Assembly: GCA_017999365.1 (NCBI GenBank)
Contig: JAGNLW010000003.1
Coordinates: 1 to 64,000, forward strand
DNA length: 64,000 nt
Direction of reading: 5' to 3'
DNA from: Candidatus Aminicenantota bacterium
GTDB taxonomy: Bacteria > Acidobacteriota > Aminicenantia > Aminicenantales > Saccharicenantaceae
Shown piece after piece: positions 47,601 through 54,345 of the stretch; position 1 is the stretch's first letter; every line of letters begins with the position of its first letter. The notes under the pieces were generated by a model. It saw only the letters and a program-made list of their open reading frames with translations, had not been told where the DNA came from and made no database searches. Made by a program: the position numbers and the translations under genes.

Positions 47601-47981
47601 GAAGGCCCGGTGACCCTGCGCTACACGGTCTCGCCGCACCTCAGTTCGGACCCGGCGACGGCCAGGAAGCTTGCCGCCGAGGCCTCGACGCCGCTCATCC
47701 CCGTCGCCGCCGACGCCGACCGCCCGGCGCCTCGCTTCCCGCTCACGGTCGAGCCCGGCCCGGTGGTCGCGACCTCCCTCAAGCCCGCCGCCGACGGCCG
47801 GTCCTGGCTCCTGCGCCTCTACAACGCCTCCGATCGCCCCGCCCCGGTCCGCCTCTCCGGCGAGGCCGTCGCCCGCGGCCGCGTCTTCCTCTCCGATATC
47901 GAAGGCGCCGCCGGCGCCCCGTTCCCCTCCTCCCTCGAGCTCCCCCCCTCCGGCATCCTGACCCTCCTCATCCACCGCTAG
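44646..47981 (+). CDS. GH38-type alpha-mannosidase, exported
   Basis: An 1111-aa protein with an Ala-rich signal peptide. Residues about 25-275 form an N-terminal beta domain. The GH38 catalytic domain begins at WLLPHSHVDIGYSS (about 282; His and Asp bind zinc) with KWNTEQTWAYETW, SVMVTDIPGQSW and SEHTWGAHDS. A central helical bundle and C-terminal beta domains complete the fold. It removes alpha-mannose from glycans. The N-terminal 250 residues ahead of the catalytic domain are not found in the shortest bacterial GH38 enzymes. It is translationally coupled to the GH29 gene. A longer upstream open frame is antisense or other-frame noise. Confidence 0.92.
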   Translation: MTAGRPGVLLALVAAAAAPAAAGPAAELRGYSRTVEGAVLSYHSPYPDVASALITRATDGAMAIAWETEPVPDAWKGGAATFIWLAGHATGKGAHRFGLTIDGAPALSFRTSADATRRAWRETAPDGTALSFETVMVDQFDELFGFMRLEVPAARLRPGRPLRLAVTGEKAGSNDWVMTFRDDLRRDVWARSEQALVRKDGRLFQIVRVEMSHLGAPGGALVSCGGEKARLALGLGYNALEFLLPAVDKETRVAIEVALDDGSVRRGELALEPVVPREIWLLPHSHVDIGYSSPQPAVEKDHWRYLGEAIALARKSAGNPVGARFKWNTEQTWAYETWYRQAGEAERAAFLAALRDGSIGLQATLAGVLTGLCHPEELFPLTSFAREMGKRAGVAVDSVMVTDIPGQSWSFMRALAESGIKYVSSGPNYMPSLFDGGDRVGWLLKTWGDKPFYWLSPSGRERLLFWVAGRGYSWFHGLNMGSLAKAPRYRVFEYMDELAAEGYPYSMVQVRYTIGGDNGPPDPALADYVKTWNETYASPKIVIATASEMFAEFERRHGTSVPEVRGDLSGYWEDGAASTARETAMSRTSANRLVQAETLWSVLGRDEFPAEKDAKAWREVVLFSEHTWGAHDSVSDPDGEGPRAQWEYKKAFAERAGQISREILEAAAGRAAAPAGKSGRRAIDVVNTCSWPRTDLVIVPQTLCEAGDLVEDESGAPVLSQRLRTGELAFVARDVPGLGARRYILSGGRSGATSGAATAANEPGLGPLGWAIDPASGHLRSLVWKAGGKERELVDTSRFPGLGHYLYVPGVDPAKAITASPGSFEYGERGPVVTSVIVKSDAPGASALVREYRRVHALDRLDIAVTIDKKPVREKEGVHIAFSFAVPGATVRVDTGWAWVRPEADQIEGACRDFLCARDSVDVSNGEFGVTWTSLDAPLVEFGSLTDETPRESERRVWRRKLEPSTTLFSYAMNNYWHTNYKADQEGPVTLRYTVSPHLSSDPATARKLAAEASTPLIPVAADADRPAPRFPLTVEPGPVVATSLKPAADGRSWLLRLYNASDRPAPVRLSGEAVARGRVFLSDIEGAAGAPFPSSLELPPSGILTLLIHR

Positions 47982-48017
47982 CGGGGCCGTTTTCTACAAC
48001 GCCGAGGCCGATCAGAA

Positions 48018-48046
48018 GGGGACACGTACCTAAGGTACATGTCCCC
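48018..48046. repeat. Palindromic element, short form (copy 7)
   Basis: GGGGACACGTACC-TAA-GGTACATGTCCCC, 37 bp after the GH38 stop. Wobble on the minus strand. Confidence 0.85.
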
Positions 48047-48069
48047 AATATCCCGGCACCGGATCGTAG

Positions 48070-48098
48070 GGGGACATGTACAAAAGGTACGTGTCCCC
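48070..48098. repeat. Palindromic element, short form (copy 8), opposite polarity
   Basis: GGGGACATGTAC-AAAAG-GTACGTGTCCCC. The C/T asymmetry is reversed relative to the neighbouring copy 24 bp away, so the two face each other. Confidence 0.85.
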
Positions 48099-48125
48099 GG
48101 TGTCCCGGCAGCGAACCGCAACCGT

Positions 48126-48154
48126 TTGGCCCTCCGGGAGGGTTCCGATATAAT
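48126..48154 (+). promoter_or_regulatory. Candidate promoter of the GH2 gene
   Basis: TTGGCC (48126-48131), 17 bp, TATAAT (48149-48154), 27 bp before the ATG. The GH2 gene can thus be expressed apart from the GH29-GH38 pair. Confidence 0.55.
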
Positions 48155-48181
48155 GGATGCATCGCAAACACGGGAGGAACT

Positions 48182-51019
48182 ATGACGACCCACCGCGCCC
48201 GCCCCTTCGGCAAGCCCCTCGGGACCCTTCTCGCGGCCTCCGGCCTGCTCGTCGCCCTGGCCGCCGTCCCGCCGGCTTCCCTGTCCCAATACGCCGACCG
48301 GACCATGCCCCGCCGCGAGGAGCCCCGCTACCGGCCGGGCATGTTCTTCGACCGGGCCGTCACGCTCGGCGACCTCTGGTATCTCCAGTCGGCCGAGAAG
48401 GCCAAGGGCTCCGGCGAGGACATCTCCAAGCCCGGCTTCAAGGTCGAGACCTGGTACCCGGCCGTCGTCCCCTCGACCGTCTTGGGCACCCTGGTCGAGA
48501 ACAATGTCTACAAGGACATCTTCTTCGGCAAGAATATCCTCGACGTGCCCAAGGAGCCCTTCCAGGCCTCCTGGTGGTACCGCAAGGAGTTCACCGTGCC
48601 CCAGGGCCCCGGGCTGACCCGGGCCCGGCTCGAGTTCGACGGCATCAACTACCGGGCCAACATCTGGCTCAACGGCAAGAAGATCGCCGCCGCCGATGAC
48701 ATCTACGGCGCCTTCCGCCGCTTCGTCATCGACATCACGGCCGACGCCAAGTCCCAGGAGAAGAACGTCCTGGCCGTCGAGGTCTTCCCGCCCAAGCCGG
48801 GCGAGCCGACCGTCGGCTGGGTCGACTGGAACCCGGCCCCGCCCGACAACGCCATGGGCCTGTTCCGCGAGGTCCGCGTCAGGGCCACGGGCGACGTCTC
48901 CATCGAGAACCCCTTCGTGGCCGCCAAGCTCGACCTGGCCGCCTTCAAGGAAGCCCGCCTGACCGTTTCGGCCGACCTCGTCAACCACGCCGACGCCGAC
49001 GTCACGGGCACCCTCGACGGCCGCATCGAGGGCCTGCGCTTCTCCCGCGAAGTGACCCTCCGCCCCAAGGAGACCCGCCGCGTCGAGTTCACGCCCGAGG
49101 CGACGCCAGAGCTCGTCGTTCCTTCCCCCCGCGTCTGGTGGACCCACGACCTCGGCAAGCCGGAGCTCTACCTCCTCAACCTGTCCTTCAGCCTGAAGAA
49201 GGACAAGAACGCCGCGATGGACGCCCCGCCCGAACCGGCCGGCGACGAAGAAGTAGAGCCCCAAGCCAAGCCCAAGGCCAAAGCCAAGGCCAAGGAAAAG
49301 GTCCCGGGCATGCCCCGGACCATCCCCTCCGACGTCCGCTCCGTGCGCTTCGGCATCCGCGAGGTCGCCGATTACCGGACGGCCGACGGCCACCGCGGCT
49401 TCACCCTCAACGGCCGCAAGGTCCTCGTCCGCGGCGGCGGCTGGGCCGACGACCTCCTGCTCGACGTCAAGCCCCGCAAGCTTCTGGCCGAGATCCTCTA
49501 CGCCCGCCAGATGAACCTCAACGCCCTGCGCCTGGAGGGCTTCTGGGGCACGAGCGAGGCCCTCTACGACCTCTGCGACCGCGCCGGGCTCCTGGTCATG
49601 GTCGGCTGGAGCTGCCACTGGGAGTGGGAGAACTACCTCGGCCGGCCGGCCGACGAGCCCTACGGCGGCATCACCACGCCCGAGCTCATCGACCTCGTCG
49701 CCGAGTCCTGGGAGCACCAGCTCCTCTGGCTCCGTAACCACCCCTCGATCTTCGTCTGGGCCCAGGCCAGCGACATGGTCCCCCACCCCGACCTCGAGCG
49801 CCGCTACATCGACATCCACAAGCGCATCGACCCGACCCGGCCGACCCTCGTCTCGACCAAGGACAAGACCAGCACGGTCACCGGCCCGTCGGGGGTCAAG
49901 ATGCGCGGCCCCTACGACTATGTGCCGCCCGTCTACTGGTACGTCGACACCGAGAACGGCGGCGCCTTCGGCTTCAACACCGAGACCGGCCCCGGCCCCC
50001 AGGTCCCGCCGCTCGAGAGCCTGCGCCGCATGATCCCCGAGGACAAGCTCTGGCCCATCAACGACGTCTGGGACTTCCACTGCTGCCGCGGCCTGTTCAA
50101 GGACCTCGACCGCTACAACGAGGCCATGGACAAGCGCCTGGGCCCGGCCACCGACCTCGAGGACTACCTCCGCAAGGCCCAGTTCCTCAACTACGAGGGC
50201 ATGCGGGCCATGTTCGAGGCCTTCGTCGCCAACAAGGCCAAGCAGGCCACCGGCGTCATCCAGTGGATGTACAACTCGGCCTGGCCGAAGCTCTGGTGGC
50301 AGCTCTACGACTACTACCTCCAGCCGAACGGCGCCTTCTACGGCGCCCGCAAGGCCGGCGAGCCCGTCCACCTCATCTACGATTACGGCAGCCGGGAGAT
50401 CGTCGCCGCCAACAACGGCGTGATCCCGGCGCCCAAGCTCAAGGCCACGGTCCGGCTCCTCGACGCCGGGCTCAAGGACGTCGTCTCCAAGACCATCGAT
50501 TTCGCCCTGCTGGCCGACGAGGTCAAGGTCGTCGACGTCCTCCAGTTCCCGTCCGGCCCCTCCCCCGTCTATTACCTCGACCTGCGCGTCTTCCGGGACA
50601 AGGACAAGCTCGTCGACGCCAACTTCTACTGCCTCTCGGCCAAGCCGGAAACGCTCGACGAGGCGGCCACGACCTGGTACGTCACGCCCGTCAAGGACTA
50701 CGCCGACCTGACGGCCCTGGCCAAGCTGCCGCCGGTGGCTGTCAAGGTCAAGGCCAAGCTCGACAAGGACGGCCCGTCGACCAAGGTCACCGTCGACCTC
50801 GAGAACCCGTCCGACTCCCTGGCCCTGATGGTCGAGGTCCGCATCGTCCGCGAGGCCACGGGCGCGCCTGTCCTGCCCATCTTCCTCGACGACAACTACG
50901 TCACCCTGCTCCCGAAGGAGACACGCCGGATCTCCGGGCTCTTCTCCAACGAGGATCTGCTCGGCGAGGTCGCGGCGGTCAAGGTCCGGGGCTGGAACGT
51001 GACCCAAGCGGCCAAATGA
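48182..51019 (+). CDS. GH2 enzyme, exo-beta-D-glucosaminidase / endo-beta-mannosidase type
   Basis: A 945-aa exported protein with the GH2 order: sugar-binding domain (WYRKEF, INYRANIWLNGKKI), immunoglobulin-like domain, TIM barrel and two C-terminal beta domains. The acid/base site reads NHPSIFVWAQASDM (Asp at about 531) where most GH2 enzymes have Asn-Glu. The nucleophile Glu lies in GFNTETGPG (about 601). An Asp acid/base and this nucleophile context match the exo-glucosaminidase CsxA branch. A charged alanine/lysine insert (about 345-375) precedes the barrel. It probably removes glucosamine ends. Own promoter upstream; the NodB-fold gene overlaps its stop. Confidence 0.88.
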   Translation: MTTHRARPFGKPLGTLLAASGLLVALAAVPPASLSQYADRTMPRREEPRYRPGMFFDRAVTLGDLWYLQSAEKAKGSGEDISKPGFKVETWYPAVVPSTVLGTLVENNVYKDIFFGKNILDVPKEPFQASWWYRKEFTVPQGPGLTRARLEFDGINYRANIWLNGKKIAAADDIYGAFRRFVIDITADAKSQEKNVLAVEVFPPKPGEPTVGWVDWNPAPPDNAMGLFREVRVRATGDVSIENPFVAAKLDLAAFKEARLTVSADLVNHADADVTGTLDGRIEGLRFSREVTLRPKETRRVEFTPEATPELVVPSPRVWWTHDLGKPELYLLNLSFSLKKDKNAAMDAPPEPAGDEEVEPQAKPKAKAKAKEKVPGMPRTIPSDVRSVRFGIREVADYRTADGHRGFTLNGRKVLVRGGGWADDLLLDVKPRKLLAEILYARQMNLNALRLEGFWGTSEALYDLCDRAGLLVMVGWSCHWEWENYLGRPADEPYGGITTPELIDLVAESWEHQLLWLRNHPSIFVWAQASDMVPHPDLERRYIDIHKRIDPTRPTLVSTKDKTSTVTGPSGVKMRGPYDYVPPVYWYVDTENGGAFGFNTETGPGPQVPPLESLRRMIPEDKLWPINDVWDFHCCRGLFKDLDRYNEAMDKRLGPATDLEDYLRKAQFLNYEGMRAMFEAFVANKAKQATGVIQWMYNSAWPKLWWQLYDYYLQPNGAFYGARKAGEPVHLIYDYGSREIVAANNGVIPAPKLKATVRLLDAGLKDVVSKTIDFALLADEVKVVDVLQFPSGPSPVYYLDLRVFRDKDKLVDANFYCLSAKPETLDEAATTWYVTPVKDYADLTALAKLPPVAVKVKAKLDKDGPSTKVTVDLENPSDSLALMVEVRIVREATGAPVLPIFLDDNYVTLLPKETRRISGLFSNEDLLGEVAAVKVRGWNVTQAAK

Positions 51020-51843
51020 GGTTCCCGGCCGGGCCTCGGGGGGGAGCGCCGCGGGCGGCGCTCCTCGCCCTGATCGGGGCCGCCCTGGCCTGCAAGAGCG
51101 GTCCGGCGCCCGCGGCCGGCCCCGGCGCCGGCCCGGCGACGGACCGGGGGGCCATCGTCCGCGGCGACACCTCGGCCCGGCGGCTGGCCCTCGTCTTCAC
51201 GGGCGGCTCGTTCGCCGACGGCGGCGAGCACATCCGCGGCGTCCTCCGGGACGAAGGCGTCAAGGCCGGGTTCTTCTTCACCGGCGATTTCTACCGGACG
51301 CCGGAGTTCGCGGGCCTCATCCGGGGCCTGGCCGCCGACGGCCACTATCTCGGCCCGCACTCCGACCGCCATCTCCTCTACTGCGACTGGGACGACCGCT
51401 CGAAGACCCTGGTCGGGCGCGACGAGTTCCGGGCCGACCTCGAGGCCAATTTCGCCGAAATGGCCCGCTTCGGCGTCGCCCGCGAGCCGGGGCACCTCTT
51501 CATCCCGCCCTACGAGTGGCACAACGACGACATCGCCGCATGGTCGCGCGAGATGGACCTCCTGCTCTTCAACTTCACCCCGGGGACCTCGTCCAACGCC
51601 GACTACACGACCCCGGCCATGCCCGCTTACCTGGATTCGCGGACGATCTACGACCGCATCCTGGCCTACGAGAAGACCGACCCCCACGGCCTCAACGGCT
51701 TCCTCCTGCTCGTCCACATCGGGGCCGATCCCGAGCGCACGGACAAGTTCTACCTGCTCCTCGGGGACCTCGTCCGCGAGCTCAAATCGCGCGGGTATGC
51801 CTTCGTGCGTGTTGACGCCCTCGTCAGATCGCCGGCCAAATAG
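51016..51843 (+). CDS. NodB-fold polysaccharide deacetylase-like lipoprotein
   Basis: A 275-aa protein whose hydrophobic start ends ALACKSG, a possible lipidation site. The NodB homology domain is clear: the strand RRLALVFTGGSFADGG, KAGFFFTGDF, the metal-binding GPHSDRHLLY (HxxxH) and FIPPYEW. The usual TFDD of motif 1 is FTGG here, so the first catalytic Asp is absent; the Asp in FADG may take over, or the enzyme may use another chemistry. The ATG overlaps the GH2 stop (ATGA). De-N-acetylation of glycan ends before the glucosaminidase acts would make sense of the pair. That coupling is inference. Confidence 0.85.
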   Translation: MRFPAGPRGGAPRAALLALIGAALACKSGPAPAAGPGAGPATDRGAIVRGDTSARRLALVFTGGSFADGGEHIRGVLRDEGVKAGFFFTGDFYRTPEFAGLIRGLAADGHYLGPHSDRHLLYCDWDDRSKTLVGRDEFRADLEANFAEMARFGVAREPGHLFIPPYEWHNDDIAAWSREMDLLLFNFTPGTSSNADYTTPAMPAYLDSRTIYDRILAYEKTDPHGLNGFLLLVHIGADPERTDKFYLLLGDLVRELKSRGYAFVRVDALVRSPAK

Positions 51844-51877
51844 TACATCGTCTCGCTTGCTCCCCGATCCGGGTCGT

Positions 51878-52032
51878 CCTCTCAAGTCGGTGAGGGGAGC
51901 ATCCTCGCAGGTCCCCGTTGCTGGAAGGGGGGGCCCGCGGAGCGGGGGGGAACCGTGCGAACTGGTTCCCAGGGGGGCCAGGGAGCCAGAGGATGTCCCC
52001 GAACCGGAAACGAAAGACGGACGGCCCGGGAT
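51878..52032. repeat. Dispersed repeat of about 155 bp (copy B)
   Basis: Matches 16873-17028 from CCTCTCAAGTCGG to CCCGGGAT with only about seven differences in the central 100 bp. It keeps the GGGAACC/GGTTCCC hairpin and the CCGC/GCGG hairpin, with a loop change only. It lies in a convergent gap, 12 bp beyond the stop of the minus-strand GWxTD gene. Confidence 0.75.
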
Positions 52033-52044
52033 GTTGAGACGATC

Positions 52045-54120
52045 TTACTTTTTGCGCAGCGACTCGACGAGGGCCTTGATCTTTTCCTGGTTCGGGGCGA
52101 TCTCGAGCGACTTCGTCCAGGCCTTGAGGGCCTCTTCCGTGTTCCCGAGCCGCATGTGGCACGAGCCGAGCCAATTGAGGATGTCGACGTTGGCGCCGAA
52201 GCGGAGGAGATAGGCCGTGTAGTGTTTGGCGGCCTCGGCGTCCTCGTCGAGGGCTTGGCAGGCCATGCCCAGGAGGGCCAGGGCTTCGGCCGGGACGTCT
52301 TCCCGCCCCGCGAGCGGGGCCAGGACGTCCTTGGCCTGCTGGAAATCCTTCGACCGGAACAGGGCCTGGGCGTAGGCCACGGCGGCGTCGGCCCGCTCCG
52401 GGGCCCGGGCATGGGCCTCGGCCAGCTTCGGCAGGGCGGCGGCCACGTCGCCCTTGTTGGCCAACTGCAGCCCCGCGTCGAGGAGTTCGTCGGCGCCCCC
52501 GCCGGCGGCGGCGATCTTGGCCATGACCAGGGGCCGCGGCACCGAAGGCGCCAGAGAGACCTCGAAGTTCGACTTGACCGCGGCCAGGGCCCGGCCCTGC
52601 CCGTCGACGAGGCTCACGCGGGCCTGGTAGTAGCCGGACGGGAATGAAGCCAGGGACTGGACGTCGACGAGGCCCGTTGCGGGGACGTCGGCCAGCCGCA
52701 CGGTGCGCGCCACGACCTCCTCGTCGTCGCGGAAGAAGGCCAGCCGCAGCGTGCCGGCGTCGCGCAACGGCGGGGTCAGGCCGTGAGGCTGGACGAACAG
52801 GACCAGCGAGTCCTTGGTGCCGAAGGTCTTCCGCGTCTGGGCCAGGAGTTGCGTGTCGCCGACCTTGAACGGCACCCGCTCCCGCGAGCCCGGCGCGCCC
52901 TTCTCCGTCCCGTAGGCCAGAAGGAGCGGCCCCAGGCCGGGCGGACCGGCCGGGTCGGGGACGACCAGCGTCCGCCCCGCCCCCGTGAACTCCTTGGAGG
53001 CGGTGTTCTTGAGCAGGACGTCGAACTGGTAGCTGCCCGGCACGAGCGGAAAGGCGTCCTGGACGGAAAGCGAAGTGGCCCGGACCGCCTCCAGCTCGTC
53101 GGCGGTCAGCGTGAAGGGGAAGTCCTTGTCGAACTGGAAGACGGTCTTGCCGGAGGCGTCGGAGACCCGGCCCGTCAGCTGGAAGCGGATCTCGTACTTG
53201 CCGCCGGCCTCTTCGGCCGAGATGCGGCCCGGTTCGATGGTGTAGTGGACGAGGCTCGTCCCGGAGGCGTTGCGGATGACCTGGGCTTCGACCTCGCTCG
53301 GGACGTAATTGGCCGTGTAGTCGACGTCGATGAAGTCCTTGTACTTGAGGATGGCCTCGGCGTAGTCGGACTCGACCTTCTTCTGGGGCGCGGCGGCGAT
53401 CGTGGCCATCAGGCGGTTGGAGGCCAGCGATTCGTAGCCCGGCTGGACCTGCTCGCCCGGGATGAGGCTCAGGACCTGGGGGGCCAGGTTCGGCTCGAGG
53501 TCCTTGAGCTCCTTGTAGGCGGCCTGGTCGTTGGTCATCGCGGCCGACGTCCGGGAGACGTCGCGGTAGCCGCCCATGGAGCCGGCCACCAGGGCCCGGG
53601 GGCCGTGCTCGGTCGGCGAATAGAGGATGTAGTCCCCGCCGCCGTCCCTCTTGAAGAAGATGACGTTGAAGGCCGTCGGCAGCCCGAGGTCGGGGTCGCC
53701 CAGATAGAACCAGATCTCGGTCGGGTGGACGCCGTTGACGTTGCTGTATTGCTCGATGTTCTTCGGCGCGCCGAGGAGGATGTAGATCCGGCCCCGGTCG
53801 GTCTTCCAGCCGGGCAGCGGCGTCGAGCGGCCGTAATAGGAATTGGCGTAGGCGAACCGCCTCTGGTGCTCTTCCTGGAACTCGTTCCGCGGCGTCCCGG
53901 GAGTGGGGTCGCGCTGCTTCCAGAAGGCGTCGACGAAGATGTCCCGCTCCCGGTCGGTCCTGAGCTGCAGGAAGACGGCCTTCTCCCTCGCGGTGATGAG
54001 GTAGACGACCTCCTCGTCGAGCCACTTCTTGAAGCGCGGCGGCAGGTCCGGCTTGGCCTGGGCGGCGGCCGGCAGGGACAGGGCGACGAGGAGGACGGCG
54101 GCGAGCGGGACCCGGTTCAT
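52045..54120 (-). CDS. GWxTD-domain protein with TPR repeats, exported
   Basis: A 691-aa protein with signal peptide MNRVPLAAVLLVALSLPAAA. The GWxTD domain (about 25-150) shows VYLITAREKAVFLQL, DAFWKQRDPTPGTPRNEF and GWKTDRGRIYILLGAP. A long beta-rich middle follows, then about six TPR-like helical pairs from residue 540 (ALPKLAEAHARAP, AVAYAQALFR, LGNTEEALKAW). The GWxTD domain is of unknown function and is frequent in Acidobacteriota and related phyla. I start at the ATG at 54118-54120 behind GAGG, not at the GTG 12 nt upstream. The TonB receptor lies just upstream on the same strand, but a terminator and nested repeats separate them. Confidence 0.88.
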   Translation of the reverse strand: MNRVPLAAVLLVALSLPAAAQAKPDLPPRFKKWLDEEVVYLITAREKAVFLQLRTDRERDIFVDAFWKQRDPTPGTPRNEFQEEHQRRFAYANSYYGRSTPLPGWKTDRGRIYILLGAPKNIEQYSNVNGVHPTEIWFYLGDPDLGLPTAFNVIFFKRDGGGDYILYSPTEHGPRALVAGSMGGYRDVSRTSAAMTNDQAAYKELKDLEPNLAPQVLSLIPGEQVQPGYESLASNRLMATIAAAPQKKVESDYAEAILKYKDFIDVDYTANYVPSEVEAQVIRNASGTSLVHYTIEPGRISAEEAGGKYEIRFQLTGRVSDASGKTVFQFDKDFPFTLTADELEAVRATSLSVQDAFPLVPGSYQFDVLLKNTASKEFTGAGRTLVVPDPAGPPGLGPLLLAYGTEKGAPGSRERVPFKVGDTQLLAQTRKTFGTKDSLVLFVQPHGLTPPLRDAGTLRLAFFRDDEEVVARTVRLADVPATGLVDVQSLASFPSGYYQARVSLVDGQGRALAAVKSNFEVSLAPSVPRPLVMAKIAAAGGGADELLDAGLQLANKGDVAAALPKLAEAHARAPERADAAVAYAQALFRSKDFQQAKDVLAPLAGREDVPAEALALLGMACQALDEDAEAAKHYTAYLLRFGANVDILNWLGSCHMRLGNTEEALKAWTKSLEIAPNQEKIKALVESLRKK

Positions 54121-54184
54121 GGGCGACCTCACGGACTCTAATCTAGCGGTTTTTTAGGGCGGCTTCAACTCAATAGGAAAAAGC

Positions 54185-54289
54185 GGAAAAACGGGGACAC
54201 GACCATAAGAGAAGAGAAAAAGGGGGACACGATCCCATTTCAGGAGAAATGGGTCATGTCCCCCTTTTCCGGTCATGTCCCCGTTTTCC
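54185..54289. repeat. Nested palindromic elements (copies 9a/9b)
   Basis: Outer arms GGAAAAACGGGGACACGACC (54185-54204) and GGTCATGTCCCCGTTTTCC (54271-54289) enclose a complete long-form copy at 54222-54264. In the inner copy the stem is CCCATTTC-AGGA-GAAATGGG, changed on both sides relative to copies 3 and 5. Confidence 0.85.
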
Positions 54290-54325
54290 AAAAAAAAGCC
54301 CGCCCCGGCTTGCGCCGGGGCGGGC
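54290..54325 (-). terminator. Rho-independent terminator of the TonB receptor gene
   Basis: The minus strand folds GCCCGCCCCGGC/GCCGGGGCGGGC (12 bp, 4-nt loop), followed by eight T. It lies 20 bp after the receptor stop. Confidence 0.9.
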
Positions 54326-54345
54326 GAACATCTGCGTGTGAGCGG

